Of a stretch of DNA of 43,752 nucleotides, positions 8,341 through 18,561 are shown one piece after another (the stretch's first letter is position 1; each line of letters opens with the position of its first letter). Origin of the DNA: Xenococcaceae cyanobacterium MO_167.B52 (lineage in GTDB: Bacteria; Cyanobacteriota; Cyanobacteriia; Cyanobacteriales; Xenococcaceae). The stretch lies in NCBI GenBank assembly GCA_030065315.1, contig JASJDB010000005.1:1-43752 (forward strand), given 5' to 3'. The notes below the pieces were generated by a model. That model was not told the origin of the DNA. It was given only the letters and a program-made list of their open reading frames with translations, and ran no database searches. The translations under genes and the position numbers were made by a program.

Positions 8341-8380
8341 ATCACTAAGCTACTGGAGAGCTACAACTAACCTTAGTGAT
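8341..8380 (-). promoter_or_regulatory. Inverted repeat in the leader of the acidic unknown gene
   Basis: The perfect 9-bp arms ATCACTAAG (8341-8349) and CTTAGTGAT (8372-8380) are separated by 22 nt and end about 30 nt upstream of the chosen ATG at 8312. It could be a repressor site or a leader stem. The function is unknown. Confidence 0.4.
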
Positions 8381-8571
8381 ACGAATCACAGGGTTATTAC
8401 AGATGTGTTTGTGGTCGCACGACCAATTTACATTAATCTGTGCTGGAAAATCTCTACAACCCAGTATTAACAAGCAAACTTCACACTCTCTTTTTTAAAG
8501 AAAATATATATCCTGGTAAAGTATTTAAGTAATACAAGTGGTCGTAGATTGGTCGCAATGCCTTGTATCCT

Positions 8572-8611
8572 TAAAACAAGAGAGAGTTCCAGAAAATCTA
8601 GAACTCTCTCT
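8572..8611 (-). terminator. Rho-independent terminator downstream of tRNA-Arg
   Basis: On the minus strand the 11-bp perfect stem AGAGAGAGTTC/GAACTCTCTCT (8601-8611 with 8579-8589) is followed by TTGTTTT. It starts about 20 nt past the tRNA 3' end. Confidence 0.85.
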
Positions 8612-8630
8612 GTGTGTTGCTTTCACCCTA

Positions 8631-8703
8631 CGAGCGCGGTAGGATTTGAACCTACGACCTACAGAACCGGAATCTGTTGCTCTATCCCCTGAGCCACGCG
8701 CCC
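8631..8703 (-). tRNA. tRNA-Arg (anticodon CCG)
   Basis: A 73-nt cloverleaf reads on the minus strand. Acceptor arm GGGCGCG pairs with CGCGCTC (one G-U). The D arm is GCTC...GAGC. The anticodon arm ACAGA-TTCCGGT-TCTGT has anticodon CCG, decoding CGG. The T arm is GTAGG-TTCAAAT-CCTAC. The discriminator is G, and the 3' CCA is not encoded. It is a single-copy gene here with its own terminator. Confidence 0.95.
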
Positions 8704-8764
8704 TTGAAGTCCAATACCAAATAATAGTAGCAAGAAAATATTGTTTAATACAACAAATAAACTA

Positions 8765-11335
8765 TTAAGATTTAAAATTCAGACTCATAATTGTTTCTTG
8801 TGATTTCAACTTCCCTAACTTGTTGCCCTGAGTATCTTTAGATTCTAGGGGAAAGTCATTGACGGACACCACAAATTTGTTTGTTAGGCTAGTGGTTAAT
8901 AAAATATCAGCTTGAGGTTGGCTTTTGACCATTGCTGCTAGATTATCCTGTTTATTGCTAAACTGAATGGCTTGAGTACCAATATCCCCTCGGCGAGAAA
9001 GTCTTAGAGTATTCAGGGGAAGTCTTTTCCCATAACCTGACTCAGAAACTAGTAGTAAATTATCTTGACTTGTTCCACTAACGCAACCTACCAACTTCTC
9101 ACTGTAACGTAATTTTAAACATTGATTTCCCTGGGCATTTCGACCCATAATTGGGATCTGTGCGTCGTTAACTGGTAAACGTAAAATTCTACCTCCAGAA
9201 GTTGCGATCGCAACTTCTTCATTTTCAGAGGTAATCCTAACGTATTTGAGACGGTCTTGTTCTTTGAGTTTAATTAAGACAAATCCTCGATTGCCAATAG
9301 CAGCCAATTCTGACAGGGGAAGACGCTTGATTATCCCTTTCTCAGTTAACAATACTAAGTCTAAAGCTTGATCTGTTTGAGGAAGAAAGAAATGGGATAC
9401 TGTCTGTTTGACATCTCTGGTTGCAGCTTCAGATAAAAGACTAAGAGTGTTGGTATTTTGACTTTCTAGGTAATGGGGGATATCCTCAAGAGCTACAGGA
9501 TAAGCTTTACCTGCATCAGTGACAAAAATGATTTTTTTGCGATCGCCAATAACTTTTCTTTCAATCACGCAATTTTCTAAGTCATCTGAACCTATAACTT
9601 CACTGTCTGAGTGAGGATTTTGCCAATAAATATCATGATTTTCGGTAATCGCAATAGTTGCTTGAGGGAGCTTCTCTTGCTCAAAAACCGATGGTTGTAA
9701 TTGGTCTAATTTGGCAGATTTTCTGTGATTAGTCCCTATTTTCTCGGCTTTAACTGTATTTTGCTCCTTTTGAGCCGAGGCTAATCTTTTTGGGCGGGTG
9801 CTAGAACTTACTTTGTCCTTGTTAACTACAATGTTACTAATTTTGGTGCGTCGCTTGTCTCCATACTTGCGTTTGAGTCCCCTTAACTCTTTTTTGAGAG
9901 CTTTCATTAACTCATGGCGATCGCTCAAAAGATTCTCTAAATATTGAATGCGTTGTTGTAATTCCTCTTGCTCCGTAATTAATTTTTGCTTTTCTAACCC
10001 TGTCAATCTTCGCATCGGCATGGCTAAGATGGAATCTCCTTGGGCTTGAGTAATGCTTAATTCTTCTTCCATCCGATATTTCGCCGTAGTGCCATCAGGA
10101 GCATTGCGTAAAATATCAATTACCCGATCTATGTTATCAAGGGCAATCAATAAACCTGAAACCAAGTGTAGTCGATTTTGGGCTGTCTCTAATTCATATC
10201 CATATTGTCTTCTGAGACTTTGTTCCCGAAATTCCAGGAAATGTTCCAAAAACTGCCTTAAAGATAGCTGAATTGGGCTATTATCTACCAAAGCCAACAT
10301 TATCGCCCCAAAATTACTCTGAAGAGCAGTTTGACGGTATAGCTTATGTAAAACTTCTTGGGTATTAGCGTCTTTTTTAATTTCGATCACCACCCTCATC
10401 CCAGTGCGGTCGCTTTCATCCCTAATATCTGCTATACCTTCGAGTTTTCCTTGATTGACTAAATCTGCAACTTTTTCAATCCAACCTGCTTTATTAACCT
10501 GATAGGGCAATTCTGTAATAATAATTGCGGTTCTTTCTTTACGTCTTTTCTTCTTGCTTAAAGTAATAGTTTCAACTTTGGCAACTCCTCGGACTTTAAT
10601 AGTTCCTCTGCCTGTAGTATAGGCATCTTTAATCCCTGCTATTTCGACAATTTCCCCCCCTGTAGGAAAATCAGGACCAGGAATTATTTGATACAATTTT
10701 TCATCGCTCAACTGAGGTTTATCAATCAGGGCAATTAAACCATCAACTACTTCCCCTAAATTATGAGGTGGTATATTGGTTGCCATGCCTACCGCAATGC
10801 CAGAACAACCATTAAGTAGTAAAATTGGCAACTGTACCGGTAAAACAACTGGTTCTTGTTGGGAATTGTCAAAATTGTTAGTGAAATCGACTGTGGCTTC
10901 TCCAATCTCCCTTAACATCCCTTCATGAGCAATGGGAGCGAGTCTAGTCTCTGTGTAGCGCATTGCTGCGGGGGGATCATTATCTATGGAGCCAAAATTC
11001 CCATGTCCATCTAGTAGGGGATAACGGGTGGCAAAAGTTTGTACCAGTCTCACTAAAGCATCATAAACTGATTGATCGCCGTGGGGATGATATTTACCCA
11101 ATACATCCCCCACCACACGAGCGCATTTACGATAGGGGCGATCGGGTGTTAATCCTAATTCGTACATGGCATAGAGGATACGTCGATGCACTGGCTTAAG
11201 TCCATCCCTAACATCAGGTAAAGCCCTTCCCACAATCACGCTCATCGCATATTCGAGATAAGACCTTTCCATCTCCACATGAAGCGCAGTCGGAATTATT
11301 TGACCATTTCCCAATAAGTTAAGTTGTTTTGCCAT
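8765..11335 (-). CDS. gyrA: Type IIA topoisomerase subunit A (DNA gyrase A / topoisomerase IV A-like)
   Basis: DNA-cleaving subunit of gyrase or topoisomerase IV, 856 aa. The N-terminal breakage-reunion domain starts at [20 protein letters not shown]. The catalytic tyrosine is Y127 in AAMRYTETR, and the [10 protein letters not shown] region (about 83-92) has Gln where E. coli GyrA has Ser83. A charged linker (about 480-560) precedes a C-terminal beta-propeller with about six blade-like repeats ([45 protein letters not shown] and others). The GyrA-box equivalent reads [10 protein letters not shown], diverged from the classical QRRGG(R/K)G. Cyanobacteria often carry two A-subunit genes, so gyrase versus topoisomerase IV cannot be settled here. 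No B subunit is adjacent. Confidence 0.9.
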   Translation of the reverse strand: MAKQLNLLGNGQIIPTALHVEMERSYLEYAMSVIVGRALPDVRDGLKPVHRRILYAMYELGLTPDRPYRKCARVVGDVLGKYHPHGDQSVYDALVRLVQTFATRYPLLDGHGNFGSIDNDPPAAMRYTETRLAPIAHEGMLREIGEATVDFTNNFDNSQQEPVVLPVQLPILLLNGCSGIAVGMATNIPPHNLGEVVDGLIALIDKPQLSDEKLYQIIPGPDFPTGGEIVEIAGIKDAYTTGRGTIKVRGVAKVETITLSKKKRRKERTAIIITELPYQVNKAGWIEKVADLVNQGKLEGIADIRDESDRTGMRVVIEIKKDANTQEVLHKLYRQTALQSNFGAIMLALVDNSPIQLSLRQFLEHFLEFREQSLRRQYGYELETAQNRLHLVSGLLIALDNIDRVIDILRNAPDGTTAKYRMEEELSITQAQGDSILAMPMRRLTGLEKQKLITEQEELQQRIQYLENLLSDRHELMKALKKELRGLKRKYGDKRRTKISNIVVNKDKVSSSTRPKRLASAQKEQNTVKAEKIGTNHRKSAKLDQLQPSVFEQEKLPQATIAITENHDIYWQNPHSDSEVIGSDDLENCVIERKVIGDRKKIIFVTDAGKAYPVALEDIPHYLESQNTNTLSLLSEAATRDVKQTVSHFFLPQTDQALDLVLLTEKGIIKRLPLSELAAIGNRGFVLIKLKEQDRLKYVRITSENEEVAIATSGGRILRLPVNDAQIPIMGRNAQGNQCLKLRYSEKLVGCVSGTSQDNLLLVSESGYGKRLPLNTLRLSRRGDIGTQAIQFSNKQDNLAAMVKSQPQADILLTTSLTNKFVVSVNDFPLESKDTQGNKLGKLKSQETIMSLNFKS

Positions 11336-11603
11336 TCACAATTCTCCCCTAATTACAATTCTTCGTGGGATAAATAGATATTACTTCTACGATTAAAGCT
11401 GATAGCTGATTAATCCAAAAATACCACAAAAGTTGATTTTATAATCAAATATACAATGCCCTACTCTAGGGAAATAATAGTATAAGAATCAAAAAACTTT
11501 GCTAAACCACTTTTATGAGCCACAATTGATATGGATATCTATCCAATTATTCTTAAGATTTAGCTCTGTATCTATCTAAAATAAATTTTGCTAGTTAATA
11601 TCT

Positions 11604-11996
11604 ATGACAACAGTTCTGATTGTAGAAGACGATCCTATTAACTTTCGGGTTTTTTCCAAAATTCTTACTAAACGGGGTGGTTTAGAGGTCAAAGGGACGG
11701 AAGACGTGGAAGAGGTACTTAAGTTTGCTCAGTCTGGAGAGATTGATGTGATTTTGATGGATGTTTCTCTGGCAAATAGCGTCTATCAAGGTACTCCCGT
11801 CGATGGCATCAAAATTACCCAAATGCTGAAATCTAACCCTGAAACTGCCCGTTTACCAGTAATTCTAGTTACCGCCCACGCTATGCAAGGCGATCGCGAA
11901 GCTTTCTTAAAACAGAGTGGTGCAGATGGCTATATCTCTAAACCAGTGGTAAATCATCAACAATTTATTGAGCAAATTGTATCTTTAGTTCCTTAA
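11604..11996 (+). CDS. Single-domain CheY-like response regulator
   Basis: A stand-alone receiver domain of 130 aa. The acidic pair is E8, D9 and D10 in VLIVEDD. The phosphoacceptor is D53 in VILMDVS, the switch threonine is in PVILVTAHAM, and the conserved lysine is in YISKPV. A short extra loop (SLANSVYQGTPVDG) follows the phosphoacceptor strand, as in many cyanobacterial DivK/CheY-like receivers. There is no output domain, so it probably acts by protein contact. The partner kinase is unknown; the nearest one is about 22 kb away. The gene is divergent from the topoisomerase gene and followed by a strong hairpin. Confidence 0.92.
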   Translation: MTTVLIVEDDPINFRVFSKILTKRGGLEVKGTEDVEEVLKFAQSGEIDVILMDVSLANSVYQGTPVDGIKITQMLKSNPETARLPVILVTAHAMQGDREAFLKQSGADGYISKPVVNHQQFIEQIVSLVP

Positions 11997-12006
11997 ATAA
12001 GATTTT

Positions 12007-12042
12007 AAAAAGGCTTATAGCTATTGAGTTATAAGCTTTTTT
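12007..12042. terminator. Bidirectional terminator hairpin
   Basis: The arms GCTTATA (12013-12019) and TATAAGC (12030-12036) are extended by an A-run on the left and a T-run on the right, so it can terminate both the response regulator and the convergent membrane-protein gene. Confidence 0.8.
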
Positions 12043-12053
12043 AACTTTATAGA

Positions 12054-12860
12054 TTAATTATTTTCTTCTAATTCTATTCCTAAGCCTTCTCTACGTACTC
12101 GTAAATCATAATAAATTACGGCTTTGATAGATTGCCAAAAAGGAATTATCAATGCTCCTAATGCTGTCATTAAAAGAGAAGAAACTATATAAGATAATAC
12201 TTTAAACCATGACTGATATTCTGCACTGTTATTAATAGCTTGTTGTAAAAAACTAGCACCTATATTAACGCCAAAAATCGGAAAAGTAACTAAACTAGCA
12301 ATTAGCACAATTATCTGAATTCTAAAAATGTTATCTCTAGTTAACTCAATACTCCGTTTAATAGCTGCTCCTGCTGTTATATCATCCTCAATCGCTATTG
12401 GTAGTTCATAGATAAAGTAGCGAGCGATAATCCGGAAAAAGGAAATAACTAAGAAAACTGAAGCTAAGATTATTAAAAGTCCTAAAATAATACCAACAAC
12501 AGGGTTATTGAAGAATTGTACCAGGAATGCACCTAATATAGACAAAAGTATAAAGCCAAACAAATAAAGAAACCAAGCAATAAAAAATCTAATTGTGACT
12601 AAGAGAAAAGCACCAAGGAATTTCCATAAACGAGGCTTAACATGACGTACTGCTTCTTTTTCAGGTTCAGGATTTTCGTTTAATTCTTTAAATGCTAGAC
12701 GGGAAATGACCCCCATATTAGCGAATAGTTTTGCCCAACCATAAATCGGAATATATGACCAGAGACTGCCAATAAAAGCAAGACGATAATAGGAGGAAAA
12801 GCGATCTCGATAAATTCGCAATCCTGCACTAACAACATTACCGACAGTTAAAGGTTTCAT
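12054..12860 (-). CDS. Multi-pass membrane protein, DUF975-like/GlpQ-membrane-domain-like
   Basis: An integral membrane protein of 268 aa with about five or six hydrophobic segments: around residues 25-50, 85-120, 122-155, 185-215 and 225-250. The soluble motif LPIAIEDDITAGAAIKRSIELTRDN lies between segments and the C-terminus is AVIYYDLRVRREGLGIELEE. This pattern is found in small membrane proteins that neighbour SpoIIM, RDD or DUF4129 genes in many bacteria. I chose the ATG at 12860 over the TTG two codons upstream. It is divergent from the SpoIIM-like gene, 38 bp apart, so the two may work together. The molecular function is unknown. Confidence 0.75.
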   Translation of the reverse strand: MKPLTVGNVVSAGLRIYRDRFSSYYRLAFIGSLWSYIPIYGWAKLFANMGVISRLAFKELNENPEPEKEAVRHVKPRLWKFLGAFLLVTIRFFIAWFLYLFGFILLSILGAFLVQFFNNPVVGIILGLLIILASVFLVISFFRIIARYFIYELPIAIEDDITAGAAIKRSIELTRDNIFRIQIIVLIASLVTFPIFGVNIGASFLQQAINNSAEYQSWFKVLSYIVSSLLMTALGALIIPFWQSIKAVIYYDLRVRREGLGIELEENN

Positions 12861-12898
12861 GACCAATTATCAATTTATCAATTATTAACTATAGTTTT

Positions 12899-13858
12899 AT
12901 GAATATTCAACGTTGGATTGCCAGAAGAGAAGGAAATTGGAAAACATTAGAGCGTATTTTGCAACAAGTGGAAAAAAAAGGCTTAAAGTCTTTATCAGCG
13001 GAGGAAATCAAACAACTTGCTAGTTTATATCGTTCAGTTTCCGCTGATTTTGCTAGAGCCAAAACCTACAAATTGGGCAAAACTTTAACCCAAAATCTAC
13101 AACAACTAACCTCTCGTGGCTACAGTCAAATATATCAAGGCTCTCGTCGCCAGGAATGGCAAGCCGTAACCAAATTTTATCTCTGGGGATTTCCTCAAGT
13201 CGTTCAAGAAACAAGAATTTACATTGCCGTAGCAACAATAATTTTCGGGCTTTTAGGGATAATTAGTTGGTGGTACGCCTGGAGTGACCCCGTTTTTATA
13301 TCGTTAACTGTTCCTCAACATCTGATTGAAACAGTCAGAGATCGAGGGGAATTATGGATGGGTTCAATTGTGGGTATTGAGCCATTAGCCTCTAGTGGCA
13401 TTATGATTAATAACCTACGTGTCTCCTTTATTGCCATCGCAGGAGGAATTAGTGGTGGAATTTATAGTATTTATATAATGGGATTAAATGGCTTGCATAT
13501 TGGCACAGTATCCGCACTGGTAGCCCAAAATAATTTATCTTATCCTTTTTGGGGTTTTGTTTTGCCTCACGGCTCTTTGGAATTGCCAGCTATTTTTTTG
13601 GCTGGAGCTGCAGGATTATTAATAGGTCAAGCCATGGTATTTCCTGGACAATATCGTCGTATAGATGCAGTCAAACAAAATGGACAAAAGGCAGCTCAGT
13701 TACTCTTCGGTATTGTACCGATGTTAGTAATTGCTGGTTTAATTGAGGGTTTCTTTTCCCCTAACCCTAGTATTCCTAATGGTGTGAAATATTTAACGGG
13801 GATTGGATTATTTGGCTTATTAGTGGCTTATTGTTCTCGCAAAAAATCCAGTACCTAG
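12899..13858 (+). CDS. Stage II sporulation protein M-like (SpoIIM family) membrane protein
   Basis: A 319-aa membrane protein of the SpoIIM/DUF95 family. A helical cytoplasmic N-terminus (about residues 1-95, RWIARREGNWKTLERILQQVE) precedes about five membrane segments (near 105-125, 175-200, 210-235, 240-260 and 275-310). Conserved loops include MINNLRVSFIAIAGGISGG and the LPHGSLELPAIFLAGAAGLLIG motif. Family members are common in non-sporulating bacteria, including cyanobacteria, so no sporulation role is implied. It is divergent from the other membrane-protein gene and ends 50 bp before the convergent sigF stop. Confidence 0.88.
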   Translation: MNIQRWIARREGNWKTLERILQQVEKKGLKSLSAEEIKQLASLYRSVSADFARAKTYKLGKTLTQNLQQLTSRGYSQIYQGSRRQEWQAVTKFYLWGFPQVVQETRIYIAVATIIFGLLGIISWWYAWSDPVFISLTVPQHLIETVRDRGELWMGSIVGIEPLASSGIMINNLRVSFIAIAGGISGGIYSIYIMGLNGLHIGTVSALVAQNNLSYPFWGFVLPHGSLELPAIFLAGAAGLLIGQAMVFPGQYRRIDAVKQNGQKAAQLLFGIVPMLVIAGLIEGFFSPNPSIPNGVKYLTGIGLFGLLVAYCSRKKSST

Positions 13859-13908
13859 CTATCTACTATATCAAAAACAGCTTCCAATCATGGATAACCA
13901 ATGACAAA

Positions 13909-14679
13909 TTAAGCAGCTTGAGGCTGTTCTAGAATTGAGCCAAGTTGTTCGATCCCTTTGTGTAGATGTCTAGTGACTGTCATGGGACTAATGCCAATAT
14001 ATTTAGCAGCTTCTTTACGGGGTAAATCCCATAAAAAGACACATTCAATAGCTGCTTTAGTTTTATTTTCTAGTTGATTCATGGCTCTTTGCAACTGTAA
14101 TCGGTCTTCTTCCTGTTTGCGTAACTTTTGATAGTTGGGGTCAGCAATGGTGTCACCAAAAGTGACGGAAGATTCCATTGAGTTGTTGATTACTGCATCT
14201 AAACTGATAGGAAGGCGATTTTGCAAAGCTAGTTGACATTCGCTCCATTCCTGTAACGGTACTCCTAAAGCTTTAGCTAATTCTACATCTTTAGGTAAGC
14301 GTCCCAAATTTTCGATTAAATCTTTCCGTAGTTTTTTCCCTTTGGCATAAAGTTCTTGCCAACGACGGGGAATTCTCATCATACTACCTCTATCTCTTAG
14401 GTAGTGCAGCATTTCACCACGAATGTAAGGAATAGCAAAAGAACTGAAAGCAGCTCCTTGATGAGGATCGAAACGTTCAATAGCTCTAATTAACCCTAGA
14501 TAACCAATTTGCTCTAAATCTTCATAAGGTTCAGCACATTTTCTGCTGACTTGATGTGCTACTTTTCTTACTAAACCAGCGTTTAACTCGACTAATTTAT
14601 TGCGTAATTTTAAAGACGGGTTGCAAAAGTAATCTTGTAGAAGTTCCATGCAACGATAACCAAAGGATTGAGTAGACAT
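13909..14679 (-). CDS. sigF: RNA polymerase sigma factor, SigF type (group 3)
   Basis: A 256-aa alternative sigma factor. Region 2 is seen as YEDLEQIGYLGLIRAIERFDP and FSSFAIPYIRGEMLHYLRDR (about residues 52-95). Region 3 is MMRIPRRWQELYAKGKKLRKDL. Region 4 ends in an HTH, LPRKEAAKYIGISPMTVTRHLHKGIEQL. This is the SigB/SigF-like group; in Synechocystis the SigF homologue controls pilus and motility genes and surface secretion. The ATG at 14679 opens the frame. Its stop faces the SpoIIM-like gene. The upstream region (14680-15003) is long and AT-rich, consistent with a regulated promoter that I cannot pinpoint. Confidence 0.92.
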   Translation of the reverse strand: MSTQSFGYRCMELLQDYFCNPSLKLRNKLVELNAGLVRKVAHQVSRKCAEPYEDLEQIGYLGLIRAIERFDPHQGAAFSSFAIPYIRGEMLHYLRDRGSMMRIPRRWQELYAKGKKLRKDLIENLGRLPKDVELAKALGVPLQEWSECQLALQNRLPISLDAVINNSMESSVTFGDTIADPNYQKLRKQEEDRLQLQRAMNQLENKTKAAIECVFLWDLPRKEAAKYIGISPMTVTRHLHKGIEQLGSILEQPQAA

Positions 14680-15135
14680 AATAATTAAAGCTATATTTAG
14701 GATTGACTGAGAGATAAGCTCCCACTCAGAGAGCGTCTCTAATTACGGTGTTGACAAATGATTTAGTATTTAGAGATTTAATAAAATCTAAATAACATTC
14801 TCTGTTGAACCTCAAAGCTCTACCATCGTTGTTTTACGGAAAATTTGAAATACACATTTTTTGTTCTACGCACAAATACGCAGAAATATATATTAATATT
14901 TTCAATTTATGGATCTCAATTAAAATTTTCAAAAACTATTTTTTGGATCAATTATAATTATTTAAAACCCATAATTTAGCAGCTTAATTGCTAAATATGC
15001 AATAAAAAAACACGGTATAACCGTGTCATATTAACTGATGATGATAATTTGATTTAAAGCCTTTTTCTTGTAATCTAAGTCAATCCTAAGCCATAGTTTA
15101 TAGATGAACTTGAGTTTCTATAATATTTATCAAGA
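14680..15135. other. AT-rich spacer upstream of sigF
   Basis: No gene is supported here. It holds the sigF upstream region and, at 15004-15026, the peroxiredoxin terminator. The remaining sequence is AT-rich without clear repeats. Confidence 0.6.
15004..15026 (-). terminator. Terminator of the peroxiredoxin gene
   Basis: On the minus strand the perfect hairpin ACACGGT/ACCGTGT (15010-15026, 3-nt loop) is followed by a run of seven T. It lies 110 nt downstream of the peroxiredoxin stop. Confidence 0.85.
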
Positions 15136-15738
15136 CTAAACAGCAGAGAAATAGACTTTAGATTTAACGGGATCAGGAACCATAGTTTTATCTCCTTCTT
15201 GCCAACCCGCAGGACATACTTCATCGGGATGAGATTGTACGTACTGGATTGCTTTGAGAGTACGTAATGTTTCATCAACACTACGACCAAAAGAAAGATT
15301 ATTAACAGTAGCGTGTTGGATAATACCTTCTTTATCTATAATGAATAGTCCTCTTAGGGCGACTCCTGCATCTGGATCAAGAACGTTATAAGCAGTACTA
15401 ATTTCTTTTTTAATATCAGATACTAGAGGATAGTCAATATCTCCAATACCACCTTGTTTACGATCTGTTTGAATCCAAGCTAGATGGGAAAATTCGCTAT
15501 CTACAGATACTCCTAATACCTCAGTACCAAGATCTTGGAATTCTTTATAGCGATCGCTAAAAGCAATGATTTCTGTGGGACAAACAAAGGTAAAGTCTAG
15601 GGGATAGAAAAATAGTACGACGTACTTTTCACCACGATAGTCGGACAACTTCATGGTTTTAAATTCTTGATCATATACAGCAGTAGCGGTAAAATCAGGA
15701 GCTTCCTGCCCTACTCTAATACATCCTTCTGTGGTCAT
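15136..15738 (-). CDS. Typical 2-Cys peroxiredoxin
   Basis: Thiol peroxidase that reduces hydrogen and alkyl peroxides, recycled by thioredoxin. The protein has 200 aa. The peroxidatic cysteine is C53 in [13 protein letters not shown] and the resolving cysteine is C175 in DEVCPAGW. It carries both features linked to sensitivity to over-oxidation: a GGIG segment (GGLG-type) near residue 97 and a C-terminal YF motif in SKVYFSAV. This suggests it may be inactivated at high peroxide and need sulfiredoxin, as in some other cyanobacteria. GAGGAG lies about 9 nt before the ATG at 15738. It is divergent from the gltS-like gene. Confidence 0.96.
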   Translation of the reverse strand: MTTEGCIRVGQEAPDFTATAVYDQEFKTMKLSDYRGEKYVVLFFYPLDFTFVCPTEIIAFSDRYKEFQDLGTEVLGVSVDSEFSHLAWIQTDRKQGGIGDIDYPLVSDIKKEISTAYNVLDPDAGVALRGLFIIDKEGIIQHATVNNLSFGRSVDETLRTLKAIQYVQSHPDEVCPAGWQEGDKTMVPDPVKSKVYFSAV

Positions 15739-15980
15739 TGGTTATATTCTCCTCGTAGTACAGATTTTGCTTCTTTTGTCTGGTTAAATTTACGAACCTT
15801 CACAATATATCATACTCATAACGATTCTGAGTAACTGTGAAGATAAAACGATTAAATTACTATAGGTCTTTTAGGATAGATATTTTTGCGTTGGCTCAAG
15901 TTAGTAATTTTAGCTACTGAGATTAGGTTGTTAATGGGATACAAGAAGATAGAATATTTTCCCCATTACTTTACTGAAGA

Positions 15981-17465
15981 ATGTTTAATTTACTTAACGT
16001 TTTTTTTGCCTTTGTCATGTTTGGCATCCTAGTGCTATTAGGGAGATTAGTCAAACAAAAAGTAAAATTATTTCAAATCCTTTATTTACCAGAGTCTATA
16101 ATTGCTGGAGTTATTGCTTTGTTGCTGGGTCCTGGAGTCTTAGGAGCAATAGCAGTTACTTTAGGAACTCCCCCTGATTCTTACTGGGCTGGAGGGATGT
16201 TTCCTGAGACCATGCGTACGGTTTGGTCCCAATCTCCTGGAGTATTTATTAATATCGTTTTTGCTGCTCTATTTTTAGGAGAACATATCCCAAATCCCAA
16301 AGATATTTGGCGTAAAACTGCACCGCAAGTAGCCTTTGGGCAAACCATAGCTTGGGGACAATACACTATTGGTATTTTAGTGGTAATGTTGGTTTTAACT
16401 CCCGTATTTGGGGTTAATCCAATTGCTGGTGCATTAATTGAAATAGGCTTTGAGGGAGGTCATGGTACGGCTGCGGGAATGTCAGAAACCTTGGCAAAAT
16501 TAGATTTTCCTGAAGGCGGAGATTTAGCCCTTGGTTTAGCTACGGTGGGTATTGTTTGTGGGATTCTGTTTGGTACTCTCTTAGCCCATTGGGGAAGAAC
16601 TAAGGGTTATGTTCAAGCTAGGCTAACATCTGTTAGTACTGGTGATGCTCAATTTCAAGAAACTGCTCCTACAGAAAGCAGCCGAGTTTTAGCCAGAAGA
16701 AGACAACTAATGGATAATCTATTGATTGATCCTTTATCTCTCAATTTAGGTTTTACAGGATTAGCTGTAGTTATTGGTTGGTTAATTCTGCAATTACTGA
16801 GATCAATTGAATCTCTTGCTTGGGGAAGAGATGGTTTAGAGTTGATTGGTGCTATTCCTTTATTTCCTATGGCTTTGATTGGCGGAATTATTATTCAGTT
16901 AATCATGAAGCAACTCGATCTCGATTGTTTAATTATTCGGCGACTTCAAGAAAGAATTGCCGGAGTTGCCCTAGATATCGTAGTGGTGACAGCTTTAGCC
17001 TCGATTAACCTTACTGTAATTGGGGCAAACATGGGGGTTTTTCTGAGCCTGGCAATTATTGGTATTGTTTGGAACGTCTTAGCCTTCGTCTATCTCGCCC
17101 CTCGTATTCTTCCTGTGTATTGGTTTGAGCGTGGCATTGGGGATATGGGACAATCTATGGGGGTTACTGCTACTGGGATCCTTTTAATTCGGATGGTAGA
17201 TGCAGACAACAGCACAGGAGCTTTTGAAAGCTTCGCTTATAAACAATTATTTTTTGAACCCATTGTTGGTGGAGGTTTATTTACTGCTGCTGCTCCTGCT
17301 TTAATTGTTGAATTTGGTTCAGTATCCGTACTATTACTTGCCACGGGTTTGTTAGCTTTCTGGTTAATTTTTGGCATGATTAATTGTCAACGCACCAAAC
17401 AAAAATTAGTAGCAGAACAAATCACTGCTGAATCTAGAACCCCTGTGATGAATAGTTCTGAATAG
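15981..17465 (+). CDS. gltS: Sodium/glutamate symporter, GltS-like
   Basis: A multi-pass inner-membrane transporter (494 aa) of the ESS glutamate:Na+ symporter family. About ten to twelve hydrophobic segments lie in two inverted halves, each with a glycine-rich signature: EIGFEGGHGTAAGMSETLA (about 153-171) in the first and FERGIGDMGQSMGVTATGILLIRM (about 381-404) in the second. It probably imports glutamate using the sodium gradient. The cytoplasmic loop between the halves (about 215-250) is polar. The stop is followed within a few bases by GTTAATA heptamers, and the fructosamine-kinase-type gene converges from the right. Confidence 0.88.
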   Translation: MFNLLNVFFAFVMFGILVLLGRLVKQKVKLFQILYLPESIIAGVIALLLGPGVLGAIAVTLGTPPDSYWAGGMFPETMRTVWSQSPGVFINIVFAALFLGEHIPNPKDIWRKTAPQVAFGQTIAWGQYTIGILVVMLVLTPVFGVNPIAGALIEIGFEGGHGTAAGMSETLAKLDFPEGGDLALGLATVGIVCGILFGTLLAHWGRTKGYVQARLTSVSTGDAQFQETAPTESSRVLARRRQLMDNLLIDPLSLNLGFTGLAVVIGWLILQLLRSIESLAWGRDGLELIGAIPLFPMALIGGIIIQLIMKQLDLDCLIIRRLQERIAGVALDIVVVTALASINLTVIGANMGVFLSLAIIGIVWNVLAFVYLAPRILPVYWFERGIGDMGQSMGVTATGILLIRMVDADNSTGAFESFAYKQLFFEPIVGGGLFTAAAPALIVEFGSVSVLLLATGLLAFWLIFGMINCQRTKQKLVAEQITAESRTPVMNSSE

Positions 17466-17498
17466 TAGTCTGGTTAATAGTTAATAGTTGATTGCTTG

Positions 17499-18362
17499 TT
17501 ACTTCAGGAGCTTTTGAATCATACTATTAGCCTGAGAACCATAACCACCGCCGAACAGATTAAAATGATTAAGAATGTGATACAAGTTATAGATATTTTT
17601 TCTTTGTTTATAGCCAGAGTCTAATGCCCATTGTTGGTTATAACCTTGATAAAAAGCAGCGGGAAATCCACCAAATAATTCTGTCATAGCAATATCGCTT
17701 TCGCGATCGCCATAATAAGTAGCTGGATCAAAAATTACGGGTTTTCCATCTCTGGTAATGCTGGCATTTCCCGACCATAGATCACCATGAAGGAGAGACG
17801 CGATCGGTTTTCTGTCTGCCAGATGCTCTTTTATAGCTGCAATAACTCGATTAGTGTCTGGAAAGCTTCCCCCTCGTCTTTTAGCTAATTTGAGTTGATA
17901 ACCAATACGTTGTTCAGCAAAAAAATTTCCCCAGTTATCCATCCAATCATTAATCTGAGGAGTGGAACCAATAGTATTATTTAGCTGCCAGCCAAAGCGG
18001 TTACTTGTTCCTTGCTGGTGCATTAATGCTAGTTGTTGACCCATTTTGTGCCAAGATTCACTATTACCACCGCCCAAATCTAACCATTGCAATACCAAGT
18101 AGGAAGAATTTCCTGCAATCCCCCAACAAACAGGATTGGGAATAGTCAAAGTCTGCGTTTCATACATTTGTTTTAAACCAGAAGCTTCTGCAACAAACAT
18201 TTCTACCATCGAAGCTTGGTTGAGTTTCACAAAATACTGTATATCAGAACTTTCAATTTTATATCCCTGGTTAATGCAACCACCGCCAACAGAAATAGTT
18301 TTAGTGATTGCAAATTTTTTTCCTGTTGTGCTACTAATTTCCTTGGCTATGATGTTCCACAT
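17499..18362 (-). CDS. Fructosamine kinase family protein
   Basis: An aminoglycoside-phosphotransferase-fold kinase of the fructosamine/ketosamine-3-kinase family (287 aa). It is expected to phosphorylate sugar adducts on protein amines (protein deglycation repair). The N-terminal lobe has SVGGGCINQGYKI and YFVKLNQ. The catalytic loop is LLHGDLWSGN (about residues 186-195), followed by the metal-binding FDPATYYGDRESDIAM and GFPAAFYQGYN, typical of the family. I chose the ATG at 18362 (MWNIIAKEI) over an upstream in-frame TTG at 18371. A degenerate copy of its first ~47 codons lies about 350 bp upstream (18562-18711). Confidence 0.9.
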   Translation of the reverse strand: MWNIIAKEISSTTGKKFAITKTISVGGGCINQGYKIESSDIQYFVKLNQASMVEMFVAEASGLKQMYETQTLTIPNPVCWGIAGNSSYLVLQWLDLGGGNSESWHKMGQQLALMHQQGTSNRFGWQLNNTIGSTPQINDWMDNWGNFFAEQRIGYQLKLAKRRGGSFPDTNRVIAAIKEHLADRKPIASLLHGDLWSGNASITRDGKPVIFDPATYYGDRESDIAMTELFGGFPAAFYQGYNQQWALDSGYKQRKNIYNLYHILNHFNLFGGGYGSQANSMIQKLLK

Positions 18363-18561
18363 AAGTATCAAGGCAAAATTTGTCTAGTTTAGAGTATTGA
18401 AGCTCAATATACCACTTCTCTCAGAAAATAAGAGACTTGATTTATTATCCTTGGCACTTATTATCTTGCGCCTAGTCTGACAATTAACTGGTGAAGTCAG
18501 AGGGTATACCTCTTTTGTTACTATGGGATAAAATTTAATGTTTTGTTTTGAATTCTAAAAG

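Noticed and set aside
12899..13858. SpoIIM-like gene as a sign of sporulation
   Set aside because: The family is common in non-sporulating bacteria, and no other sporulation gene is present.
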